Part shown: in pieces, positions 25,301 to 34,200 of the stretch
Position numbering within the stretch: the first letter of the stretch is position 1
How the letters are laid out: every line of letters begins with the position of its first letter
From: JABDIY01 sp041576015
GTDB lineage: Bacteria > Actinomycetota > Acidimicrobiia > Acidimicrobiales > SZUA-35
NCBI GenBank assembly: GCA_041576015.1
Contig: JBFGLT010000010.1
Span: forward strand, 1 to 40,554
DNA length: 40,554 nt
Direction of reading: 5' to 3'
Made by a program: the position numbers and the translations under genes
Notes under the pieces: model-generated
What the model saw: the letters and a program-made list of their open reading frames with translations, nothing else
Databases searched by the model: none
Told to the model about the DNA's origin: nothing

Positions 25301-28300
25301 CAGCCTGCAGCGTCACTCCAACGTGTGCCACGGCTGCTACAAGACGATCTACACCACCGCCACCACCCGCGCCGCCGAACTCGGAATTCCGATGATCGTC
25401 ACCGGGCTGTCCCGCGGCCAGCTGTTCGAGACCCGTCTGATCCCCCAGCAGTTCACCGGCGACCGCTTCGATCCCGACGCGATCGACCGCGCCGTCCTGC
25501 AGGCCCGCCGGGTCTACCACCGCGTCGACGACGGGCCCAACCGTCTCCTCGACACCTCCGTCTTCGACGACGAGCACATCTTCGACACGATCCGCTACGT
25601 CGATTTCTACCGCTACGTCGATGTCGAGCTGAGCGAGATGTACCGTTTCCTCGACACCGAGGCCCCGTGGCTGCGACCCGACGACACCGGCCGGTCGACC
25701 AACTGCCTCATCAACGCTGCGGGGATCTACACCCACCAGCTCGAGCAGGGATACCACAACTACGCCGAACCGTATGCGTGGGACGTGCGGCTGGGTCACA
25801 AGACCCGCGACGAGGCGATCGCCGAACTCGACGACCGCCTCCACATCGACGACGTCAAGGCCATGCTGGCCGAGGTCGGCTACGAGCCCCACCGGCGAGA
25901 GGTGTTCACCGCCTGGGTCGAAGTCGCCGCGGAAGCGGCCGAGCCGACCCCGGCCGAACTGAGAGCCTGGCTGTCCAGCCGAGTTCCCGGCCACGCCGTG
26001 CCATCCGCTTATGTACTGGTCGAGCAGCTTCCGATGACGGCCAACGGCAAGCTGGACACCTCGTCACTGCCGGGCCCCAGCCGGGTGCACCGCACCGGCT
26101 CAGACCTTCATGTGGGCGCCACGTCCGACATCGAAGCATCCATCATTGCGGTGTGGGAGAAGATCCTCGGTCTCGAACCCATCGGGGTGACCGACGACTT
26201 CTTCGAACTCGGCGGCGACTCTCTCGCCGCGCTGCAATCGATCGTGGAGCTGAGTGACGCTCTGGGACGAACCCTCCGAGAGGAACTCATCTTCGGACAT
26301 CGCACACCACGGGCCCTGGCGTCGGTGGTCGACGCCGAGGCCGGGGAAGACACGCCTCGAGACTCTGACTCCGATCGCGGCGGGCCGGGGCCCCTTCCCG
26401 CCGGTGCGGCATCGATGGTGTTCGACTGGCTGAACGACCCGGGTTCGACCGAGAACAACGTCGGTCGGGCCTACCTCATCGACGGCCGGCTGGATCCGGT
26501 CACGGTGGAGTCGGCGTTCCACCGACTGATCGAGCGCCACTCGCCACTGCACACGTCGCTGCTCGAGCCGCGCCACACCCTGGATGTCGAACGCGCCGGC
26601 CGGTTCGAGGTGGGCGAACTGGCCGATCCTCGAGCGTTCGACGCATTCGCCCAGGAGCGCTTTCTCGAACCGTTCGACCTCGAGCACGGTCCGCTCGTGC
26701 GCGCGCTGTTGATCCCGTTGACCACTGGGCAAACCGGCTTGATGATCGCCACCCACCATGCCGTGATCGACGAGGCCGGCTTCGACGCTCTCTTCGCCGA
26801 TCTGGCCGCCCTCACCGAAGGTCGGACCGAAACGCTGGAATTCTCCTACGCGGCCATGGCCGAGCTTATGACCAGCCGAGCCGATCTCCCCGAAGACCGC
26901 ACCTTCTGGTTGAATCCGGTCCGATCCTCCGAGATCGCCTCGCCCCGGTGGGCGCCGATCCCCGCTGGTGGTGCTGATGGATACCTCGACCGGCCGGCTA
27001 CATTCAGCGTCGATCAGTTGAACGCCCTCGGGGTCGGTCGGGCGGCCACGGCCCTCGCCGCCGTCAACCGGATCGTTCGGCGACGAGCGGACGGCGATCG
27101 TATCGAGGTCGGGATGGCGGCGTCGGTTCGACCGGCGGCGGCTCGTGGCCTGGTGGGACACGCTCTCAACCTGATCCCGGTCGTCACCGAGGTCGACCCG
27201 TCGGAGCCGGTGGCCACTTCAGCCCGGCAGGCCGAGTCCACGCTGCGGGCCGCGCTAGCTCACCGCCAGTATCCCCTGGCGTCGATCATCGCCGATCGCC
27301 GCCGGGCCGGCCGCTCCGCTCCGCAGCTGCGGGTCATGCTCGCCTACGGCGAGCTGGCGCCGGTCGAGATCGCCGGTCATCGCGGCGAGCACCGGGTCCT
27401 CCCCCCCGATCGCGCCGCCGCCGACGTCACCTTTTTCGTACAGGTACGGGGCGATCGAGTGAACCTGGGGGTCGAGTATTCCGGCGCAGTTCTCGACGCT
27501 GCCGGTGCGTCGGCGCTGCTGGACGAGTTCGCGAAGGAATTGGCCGGTACGCCAGTCGGCGGGATCGGCGCCACCGTGACGGATCGGGCTGAGCAGCGGG
27601 CCCTCGATGCCGTGGTGACCGAAGCCGCCCGGCGGTCACCGGAGGCCGTTGCCGTGCAGGCCGGCGGCACGTCGATCACCTATCGAGAGCTCGTCGATCG
27701 CGCCGATTCCCTCGCCGCCCGTCTGCAGGCGCTCGGCATCGGTCGGGGGGGCTTCGTCGGCGTCGTCGCAGCCCGCCGACCCGAGACAGTTCCCGCCATC
27801 CTCGGCGTCCTGCGGGCGGGCGCCGCCTACGTACCGATCGACCCGGACTACCCGGCTGACCGCATCGCCCACCTGGTCACCGACTCCGGCATCACGGCGG
27901 TGCTCTGTGCCGGCGACGCTCCAGCACTGCCCGACTCCGTTCAGATCATCGACGTGGCGGGCGTCGAGACCGGAGCGCCCTTTCCCGTCGCAGACCGCCA
28001 CCCGGACGACCCGGCCTACGCGATCTACACCTCGGGCTCGACCGGCCGGCCGAAAGGAGTGGTCGTCAGCCACGCGAACATCGTCTACTCGACCACCGTG
28101 CGGACCGATGTCTATGGGCACGACCCAGCCCGGTTCCTGCTCTTGAGCTCCTTCGCCTTCGACTCCTCGATGGTTGGGCTGTGGTGGACGCTCTGCACCG
28201 GCGGCCACTTGATCCTGCCCGACGAGGGACATCACACCGACGTCCATCACCTGGCCGAGCTGGTCGAGACGGCCCGGATCACGCATCTGTTGGCCATCCC

Positions 28301-30548
28301 GTCGCTCTACGGCGTCGTTCTCGACGAGGTGGCGGTCGGGTCGCTGGCTTCGCTCGACACGGTCATCGTCGCTGGGGAGGCGTGCCCGTCCGGTCTGGTG
28401 GTGGAGCACTTCGAGGCGCTTCCCGGCACAGAGCTGCACAACGAATACGGTCCCAGCGAGGCGACCGTTTGGAGTCATCATCACCGGTTCGATCGCCGGT
28501 TCGCCGTCAGTCAGCCGGTCCCGATCGGACATCCCATCCCGGGATCGAGCGGACTCGTGCTCGACGGTGACCTCGCACCCGTCGCTGCTGGAGAAACCGG
28601 CGAGCTGTTCATCGGGGGGCCCGGCGTGTGCCTCGGCTATCTCGGCCGGCCCGACCTGACCGACGAGAGGTTCGTCGCGGTTCCCGGCCACGGCGACGAG
28701 CGCTACTACCGCACCGGCGACCTGGTGCGAGCACTGCCCGATGGCGCCTTGGAGTTCGTCGGGCGCGTGGACGACCAGGTCAAACTGCGCGGCATACGCA
28801 TCGAGCTCGGGGAGATCGAGTCCGCCCTTCAGTCCAACGGGCTGGTCAGGGCGGCCGCTGCAGGTGTGGTGGACACGCCCAACGGACCTCGCCTCGCCGC
28901 CTGGTACGTGGGAACCGTCCCACCCGACGAGCTCACCGCACAACTGCGCAGCATCCTCCCGGTGTCAATGGTTCCCTCGTTCCTGACCCAACTACCGGCG
29001 ATGCCACTCACGCCGAACGGCAAGCTCGACCGGCAGTCCCTCCCGGCGCCAAAGACCGGGACTCGAACCGAGAACCGCGACTCCGCCCGGTCCGAGCAGA
29101 ACCCGCTGCGGGCGGCCATCGCAGACGTCTGGTCCGAGGTGCTGGCGGTCGCCAACGTCGGTGCCGATGACAACTACTTCGATCTCGGTGGGGACTCGAT
29201 CCTCAGCATCAGGATCGTCTCAGCGCTCCGCCGTCGGGGGATTCTCGTCAAACCTCGCGATCTGTTCGAGCACCCGACGGTTGCCCAACTCTCCACGGTG
29301 GCGACCTCGTCGACGGGTGCCGCGGCCACCACGCCACGTCTGGTCGGACCGGTGCCGCTCTTGCCCATGCAACAATGGTTCTTCGATCAGGGTTTTGTCG
29401 ATCCCGATCACTGGAACCAGTCGATGTGGTTCGCGGCGAGCCGTCCGCTGGACCGTGCCGTTCTCGAGCAAGCGCTGCAGCACGTGATCGATCATCACGA
29501 CGCCCTCCGGGCCCGGTTCGGTCGCGCCGGCACGGGATGGACCCAGGACATCGCTGAAGAAGCTCCGCCGGCGACCGTGCAGGAACTCCGCAACCTCAAC
29601 GACGCCTCCGTCGCTGCGGTCGCCGAGTCGATCGAGGCCAGCCTCGACATCGCCAGGGGCGAGTTGGTGGCGGCGGCGATCTTTCGAGACCGGAGTGGCC
29701 CCGACCGCCTCTTGCTCACCATCCACCACCTGGCGGTGGATGGTGTCTCCTGGGGGCCGATCATCGAGGATCTCACCGCCGCCTACAGAGCGATCGAAAC
29801 CGACCGGCCGGTCGAACTGCCCCGACGCACCTCGAGCATCGCCGACTGGGCGCGGGCGGTTGCGGAGCTACCCGTCCACCCTCATTGGGCTGCGCTGGCC
29901 GAACGCCTTCCCGAGCCGGCACCGGGCCGGCACGGCGAAGACGAGGCGGAGCACCGGGAGGTCTCGCTCGATGTTCCTGGCCACGGCGACGTCCTCGACC
30001 GGCTTCTGGCCGCCGTCGGCCGAGCCCATCGGGAGGTGTTCGGCTGGAACCGCCTCACCGCCACGCTGGAGGGCCACGGGCGGGCCGAGGAGATCGGCAC
30101 CGGCCTGGACCTGTCGCGCACCGTCGGCTGGTTCACGGCGATGTATCCCATCGATGTGGGCGTCACCGGTGAGGCCGGCAACCGGGCCGGCGCGCCCAAC
30201 GGCGGTGTGGGGGCACTCGCCGCCGTCGACCGAATGCCTCGCCTGGTCGTCAACTATCTGGGGCGGATCGACCAGGCGGTGGCCGGCACCGAGCTCCTCA
30301 CTCCGGTCTCGGGCATCCTGGCGGCCTATGGGGCCGCCAACCACCGCGCCCATGATCTCGGGATCCTCGCCCAGATCGTCGGCGGCCGCCTGCACGTCCG
30401 CTGGGATTTCGTTCCGGACCGTTATCCCCCGGAGCGAATCGACCAAGTCATCGACGCCTTCACCAGGTCGTTCGCCCGCTCGTTCGATCTGGTCGAGCTG
30501 AGCGCCACCGATCTCGACACGATCGCCGGGCTCCTCGACGAGGTGTGA
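22338..30548 (+). CDS. NRPS1: C-A1(split by PP-loop ATPase)-PCP-C-A2-PCP-E
   Basis: One unbroken 2,736-residue frame. Approximate order: C1 18-430 (HHVITDA at 141-147); A1 core 440-850 (TSGSTGEPKG from 577, GRVDEQIKVGG); PP-loop insertion 855-1187; A1 C-terminal part 1188-1250 (VPGHAVP, NGKLD at 1236); PCP1 with Ser1295 (GGDSL); C2 1345-1745 (HHAVIDE at 1473-1479); A2 1755-2240 (TSGSTGRPKG from 1898); PCP2 with Ser2287 (GGDSI); E 2335-2736 (HHLAVDGVSW from 2463, EGHGR, RTVGWFT, NYLGRID). By manual alignment to GrsA the A1 code is DLTKVGEVGK, near Asn; the A2 code DSVLIAEVWK is unassigned. Ending in E, it should hand a D-residue to NRPS2. The start GTG 22338 lacks a clear Shine-Dalgarno sequence; ATG 22377 is the alternative. 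Confidence 0.93.
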   Translation: MATVTGADGTPVLMGRRLELSPMQRALWSSQRRQPGSPHQNMALLSHIEGTVDAQRLADAFHQVVAGSDVLRTTIVDSPDGPAVRLRKQPDRTELTPLDRPAALRWARERVQNPLDLRRAGYDSVIIEHPDGTCSWYLNLHHVITDATASAAVFEATAATYAGDRPAIPSYYDWSAGLGSELSPRAERARTHWRSRRSAPRIGALYRPAGSPDSSSVRLEPEIPEALEAAIEDRLAADYAGLSDDLTWTSFLLTATATYLHRITGAVEMALGLPVHNRSGLDQFLLGPVMEVFPVDVTIEANDTFRTLHKRVARAAMSTIRHAQPGTAPAANDVETVVNVIPRGRIDRFGDLEVTTEWVHAGATDPSHLLRVQLTTYAGERPSLVLDINRAVADDEQMRRAPHHLVAVLEQMTADPDAGIGAQPVITADEKVELSRWGDRRADTLETPLLPGRLFDALTRHPRTVVRGERTLTGPELNAEIARVGSWLRSTHGVGRCTRVAIAMPRTTEAVVAVLATWWAGGSYVPIDPAQPSARQRDLIYRAGCSVVVTELPDTEVPPDFGPAIVDDDDEAYLLFTSGSTGEPKGVPITHRGVSDYLEFARSHYLKPGEAPVVPLFSALTFDLTVTSLFLPLLAGGTLVVVPEDGLPGLRRIADDRTITWAKATPSHLDLLVRMLPEDHRLGTLVVGGEAFGSRLAARLRDHRADLRIFNEYGPTEAVVGCMIHEASATEPWADVPIGRPAPGVELRILDIHDQPVPIGSPGELHISHRGVTAGHLGASTDDAGPFVELDGRRFYRSGDLVRFVAPGVLTYLGRVDEQIKVGGIRLDPTEVERHIESHPSVARAAVRMWSPSWRPPAHHCSRCGLPGNVPGVRFDEEGVCHVCHQYEQIKDHATAYFKNHDDLVAERDRARAERTGRYDCLHLLSGGKDSTYALYRLVELGFEVYAVTLDNGFISEGAKANVRKSVADLGVDHEFLTADAMNEIFADSLQRHSNVCHGCYKTIYTTATTRAAELGIPMIVTGLSRGQLFETRLIPQQFTGDRFDPDAIDRAVLQARRVYHRVDDGPNRLLDTSVFDDEHIFDTIRYVDFYRYVDVELSEMYRFLDTEAPWLRPDDTGRSTNCLINAAGIYTHQLEQGYHNYAEPYAWDVRLGHKTRDEAIAELDDRLHIDDVKAMLAEVGYEPHRREVFTAWVEVAAEAAEPTPAELRAWLSSRVPGHAVPSAYVLVEQLPMTANGKLDTSSLPGPSRVHRTGSDLHVGATSDIEASIIAVWEKILGLEPIGVTDDFFELGGDSLAALQSIVELSDALGRTLREELIFGHRTPRALASVVDAEAGEDTPRDSDSDRGGPGPLPAGAASMVFDWLNDPGSTENNVGRAYLIDGRLDPVTVESAFHRLIERHSPLHTSLLEPRHTLDVERAGRFEVGELADPRAFDAFAQERFLEPFDLEHGPLVRALLIPLTTGQTGLMIATHHAVIDEAGFDALFADLAALTEGRTETLEFSYAAMAELMTSRADLPEDRTFWLNPVRSSEIASPRWAPIPAGGADGYLDRPATFSVDQLNALGVGRAATALAAVNRIVRRRADGDRIEVGMAASVRPAAARGLVGHALNLIPVVTEVDPSEPVATSARQAESTLRAALAHRQYPLASIIADRRRAGRSAPQLRVMLAYGELAPVEIAGHRGEHRVLPPDRAAADVTFFVQVRGDRVNLGVEYSGAVLDAAGASALLDEFAKELAGTPVGGIGATVTDRAEQRALDAVVTEAARRSPEAVAVQAGGTSITYRELVDRADSLAARLQALGIGRGGFVGVVAARRPETVPAILGVLRAGAAYVPIDPDYPADRIAHLVTDSGITAVLCAGDAPALPDSVQIIDVAGVETGAPFPVADRHPDDPAYAIYTSGSTGRPKGVVVSHANIVYSTTVRTDVYGHDPARFLLLSSFAFDSSMVGLWWTLCTGGHLILPDEGHHTDVHHLAELVETARITHLLAIPSLYGVVLDEVAVGSLASLDTVIVAGEACPSGLVVEHFEALPGTELHNEYGPSEATVWSHHHRFDRRFAVSQPVPIGHPIPGSSGLVLDGDLAPVAAGETGELFIGGPGVCLGYLGRPDLTDERFVAVPGHGDERYYRTGDLVRALPDGALEFVGRVDDQVKLRGIRIELGEIESALQSNGLVRAAAAGVVDTPNGPRLAAWYVGTVPPDELTAQLRSILPVSMVPSFLTQLPAMPLTPNGKLDRQSLPAPKTGTRTENRDSARSEQNPLRAAIADVWSEVLAVANVGADDNYFDLGGDSILSIRIVSALRRRGILVKPRDLFEHPTVAQLSTVATSSTGAAATTPRLVGPVPLLPMQQWFFDQGFVDPDHWNQSMWFAASRPLDRAVLEQALQHVIDHHDALRARFGRAGTGWTQDIAEEAPPATVQELRNLNDASVAAVAESIEASLDIARGELVAAAIFRDRSGPDRLLLTIHHLAVDGVSWGPIIEDLTAAYRAIETDRPVELPRRTSSIADWARAVAELPVHPHWAALAERLPEPAPGRHGEDEAEHREVSLDVPGHGDVLDRLLAAVGRAHREVFGWNRLTATLEGHGRAEEIGTGLDLSRTVGWFTAMYPIDVGVTGEAGNRAGAPNGGVGALAAVDRMPRLVVNYLGRIDQAVAGTELLTPVSGILAAYGAANHRAHDLGILAQIVGGRLHVRWDFVPDRYPPERIDQVIDAFTRSFARSFDLVELSATDLDTIAGLLDEV
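24897..25895 (+). other. PP-loop ATPase domain inserted in adenylation domain A1
   Basis: This in-frame segment (about residues 854-1186 of NRPS1) replaces the short loop between the a8 and a9 motifs. It begins with a zinc ribbon C861-x2-C864, C881-x2-C884 (FDEEGVCHVC), then LLSGGKDSTYALY (PP-loop at 926-931), TLDNGF, NVCHGCYKTI (C997, C1000), VTGLSRGQ, and STNCLIN (C1123) with GHKTRDEAIAEL. The ribbon, SGGKDS, DNGF and TRDEA order resembles N-acetyl sugar amidotransferases (WbpG-like). The three later Cys resemble the [4Fe-4S] ligands of TtuA/TtcA. The PP-loop would activate a carbonyl by adenylation for attack by ammonia or sulfur. Substrate and nucleophile are inferred, not shown. Confidence 0.85.
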
Positions 30549-30563
30549 CACTCCGAGGGCTGC

Positions 30564-31250
30564 TCACCGCCGCTCGAACACGTAGTAGGGAGCCGTGCTG
30601 AGCAGGCCGGCCAGCCACGGGTTGGCGCTGGATCCGCTGAGGTTTCTGACCGAACGGCGAGCGAACCCTGCCCGCTCGGTCTCGGCGGTGATCGCCCGAA
30701 CCGTGCCCTGGTGGAGCTCCAACCCGTTGACATCGACCAGGGTCGGCCGGAGGAATCTTCCCGACACCAGGTATCGCAGCCGCGCCCTGAGCATCGGGAT
30801 CGAGCCGAAGCCCGATGGCGAGAGCGCCATCCCGATCGGGTTGAAGGCATTGAAGATCAGCGTGCCACCCGGGAGCAAGACCCGCCCGATCTCCGCCAGT
30901 GCGTTCGTCCGGTCGGCGGGTCCCAGCACATAGTCGAGACCGTGAAGCGTCACCTGGACGACCTCGAAGGCGCCGTCGCGAAATGGCAGCCGCAACAGGT
31001 CACCCGCCACCAGACCGAGACCCCGGTGCTCGGGGTTTCGAGCGGCTTCGGCGATCGCCGTCTGGTTGATCTCGACCGAGGTGACGACCGCCCCCCGGGC
31101 GCGGGCCTTCATGGCCGATCGAGCGGTTGCGCCGGTTCCCACATCGAGCAGCCGCCGGCCGGCGGTGGAGAGTACCTCGTCGAGGATCTGATCCTCCGCG
31201 GCGTAGTCGAGGAGGTGGCGATAGACGTGGGTGAGCGCCGTCTCAGACAT
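30564..31250 (-). CDS. Class I SAM-dependent methyltransferase
   Basis: From ATG 31250 the protein has 228 residues. SAM motif I is LLDVGTGATARS, followed by the acidic VEINQTAIAEAARN, then GDLLRLPFRDGAFEVVQ and a post-motif LLPGGTLIFNAFNP. This is the Rossmann-type layout used for N-, O- or C-methylation of small molecules. The ATG overlaps the NRPS2 stop by 8 nt (ATGTCTGA), so translation is coupled and a role in tailoring the peptide, or its released acid, is likely. The gene ends 15 bp from the convergent NRPS1 stop. The methylated atom cannot be predicted. Confidence 0.85.
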   Translation of the reverse strand: MSETALTHVYRHLLDYAAEDQILDEVLSTAGRRLLDVGTGATARSAMKARARGAVVTSVEINQTAIAEAARNPEHRGLGLVAGDLLRLPFRDGAFEVVQVTLHGLDYVLGPADRTNALAEIGRVLLPGGTLIFNAFNPIGMALSPSGFGSIPMLRARLRYLVSGRFLRPTLVDVNGLELHQGTVRAITAETERAGFARRSVRNLSGSSANPWLAGLLSTAPYYVFERR

Positions 31251-34200
31251 CCAGGGCGGCCGCCAGCCGCTCGGCGAGCACGACGACATGGGGCTCGTCG
31301 ACGAGGCACATGTGGTCGCCGGGCACGTCGACCACGGTCAGATCGGTGGCGAAGCGATCCCAGCCGCGGTAGCGGTCGATCATTCCTTCCCAGATGTCGA
31401 ACACCTCCTCGGCGGCGAAGAGCAGAATCGGCACATCGACGGTCCCCGACCGGTATGGACCCCAGAGCTCCAGGTTGTTCACGGTGATGTCCCACTTCCG
31501 CACCTCGTAGGGCACCGGACCATCGGTCGACTGGCGGGTCGTCTTGCGCCAGACCCGATCGCGACGGCGCCGCTCGAGCCGCTCGGAGAGCTTCTGGAAC
31601 CCGTATCGAGGCCCGATCTTGAACAGCTTTTGGAGATGTTCGGCTCGGGGGATCTCCCGTGGCTGGACCGAGGGGTGGAACACGTCGAGGAAGACCAGGC
31701 GCTCGACGGCCTGGCCCTCGCTTCGGAGTCGCCGGGCCAGCTCCACGGCGATCAGCCCGCCGGTCGAGAATCCACCGAGCAGGTAAGGGCCGTCGGGTTG
31801 AATCCGGCGGATCTCCTCGAAGTAGCCGGCCACCATCTCCTCGGCCGAGGCATGAAGCGGCGAAACGCCGTCGACGCCGGCCGCCTGGACACCGAGCACG
31901 TTGATGCGATCCTCGAGCAGATGACCGAGCGCCCGGAAGGTGAGGATGTCCCCGCCGGCGCCATGCACGATGAACAGATTCCGGAGTCTGGGGTCGAGGT
32001 CCAGGATGGGAACGACATACCGGAGCGGTTCGTCATCGACTTTCACCGGGACCTCCAAGGCGTGGACCAGCGAGCGAACCGTACCCGTCCGCAGAAGCTG
32101 CGCCAGCCCGATCTGCAATCCGAGGTCTCGTTTGATCCGGCTGACCAGACGCATGGCCAGGAGAGAGTGGCCGCCGGCGTCGAAGAAATCGTCGTCGGGG
32201 CCGAGGAACGGGAGCTCCATGACATCTCGCCAGACCTCGAGCATCGCCTCCTCGCCCTTCGACAGCGGCGCTTCGAGCCCAGGCCGTTCCGCCGCCACGG
32301 TCGGGTCCGGAAGCGCCGAACGGTTCACCTTGCCGTTGGGCAGCAACGGAAAGTCGTCCAGCACCACGGCGCGGGAGGGGACCATGACATCGGGTACCAG
32401 CGATCGGGCATGCCCGACCAGCTCTCGCTCCGACGGGAATTCGTCTCCGCAGACCGTGACGTAGGCGATCAACTCGGTTCCGGTCGACGCCCTCCGGCCG
32501 GCCACCACCGCCCGGTCGACCAGCCGATGGGATGCGAGTGCGGTCTCGACCTCCCCGAGTTCGATCCGGACACCCCGAACCTTCACCTGATGATCGGATC
32601 GACCGAGGTACTCGACCACCCCGTCGGCTCGCCAGCGAACTACGTCGCCCGAGCGGTACAGACGGGCGTGATCGGGCTCACCCTCGGAGAACGGGTTGGC
32701 GACGAACCGTTCCGCGGTCAGGTCCGGCCGTCCCCAATAGCCGGGCACGACGCCGATACCAGACGCGTGGAGCTCGCCGGGCACTCCCACCGGAACCCGG
32801 CGGTCGTGGCGGTCGAGCACATGGATCGCCATGTTGTCGATCGGCCGGCCGATCGGCGCCACATCGAGGCCAGGCTCGATCTCGATCACGGTGACATCGG
32901 CGCAGACCTCGGACATTCCGTAGAGGTTGATCAGGGTGCGGCCAGGGAGGACCTCGTAGAACCGCTCGGCGGTCGCCACCGCGAGTGCTTCACCGCTGGT
33001 CGTCCACATGGTGAGCTCGGGAAGACGGGTGCCGAGATCCGGGGCGTGCTCGAGAAGCAGGTCGAGCAACGAGGGAACGACGGTCAGGCGGCGGGCCTGG
33101 TGAGCAGCCAGCAGACCGATCAGCGCATCGGGGTCGGTCACGACATCGTCGTCGACGAGGAGGACCGGATTCCCGTGGAGGAGAGCGCCCCACAGCTCCC
33201 ACAGATGGTCGACGAAGCCGAGGGTCGTCTTCTGCGGTGACACCTCTCCCGGTTCGAGCGGGTAAGTCCGCCAATGCCATCGGAAACGATTCAGCATCCC
33301 GGCGTGGTGGATCTGAACCCCCTTGGGGACGCCGGTGCTTCCGGAGGTGAAGGTCAACAGCAGCGTGCTGTCGGGCGTGACCCCGGGGTGGGCTTGTGCA
33401 CGATCGCCATCCGGCAGCGGGGCGACCGTGGTGACATCGAGGTAGGTGAGGTGCGGATCGGGTCGGGCAGCGCGGACGGCTGCATCGGCGCCTGCGACGG
33501 TCAGGACGACCGGGGCGCCCGACACCTCGAGCATCAGGGACAGGCGGGCGGGCGGATACCGCGGGTCGAGTGGCACGTAGGCGCCGCCGGCCAGCAGGGT
33601 GCCGACGAGGGCGACGACCATCTCGATGGTTCGCGGCACCGCCACACCGACCGGGACCTCGGGGCCGACGCCGTGACGGCGTAGTTCGGCCGCCACCCCA
33701 CCGGCCCGACCCATCAGCTCGGCGAAGGTGAGGGTGCGGTCGCCGTCGATCAGGGCGATGGCGTCCGGCGTGGCGAGCGCCTGGTCGATCAGCCGGGAGG
33801 TCACGGTGACGGTCCGGGCGGACTCCACCAGCGGGCCCTGCCAGGCGGCGAACAGGGCGATGTCGTCCCCGGTGAAGAAGCGCTGGCCGGCGAGCGTGTC
33901 GGCTGGAGCCTCGGCCAGTCCGGTCAGAGCGTGACGGAACTGAGCCATCAGTGCGACGATGGCTCGCTGCTCGAAGCGGTTCCTGTCGTAGTTGGCGACG
34001 AGCTTCAAAGTGTCGGAATCGACCCCGACGAGGAGGGTGAGCGGGAAGTTCGTCTGCTCGAACACCATCTTGTCGACAAGGCGGAGGGCTGCGCTCCGAT
34101 CGTCGGCCGGGCGGGGGTAGTTCTCGAACACCAGAACGGTGTCGAACAAATTGTCGCCCGGGGCGACCCCGACCTGCCGGTGAAGCTCGGCTAGCGACGC

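Noticed and set aside
24897..25895. The PP-loop domain as an assembly chimera or separate gene within NRPS1
   Set aside because: The frame is open over 8.2 kb, there is no start signal before the insertion, and the A-domain strand pattern resumes right after it. A chimera cannot be fully excluded without reads.
31231..33240. A 669-residue plus-strand frame opposite NRPS2
   Set aside because: It has no domain pattern and mirrors the TE, PCP and A3 coding region.
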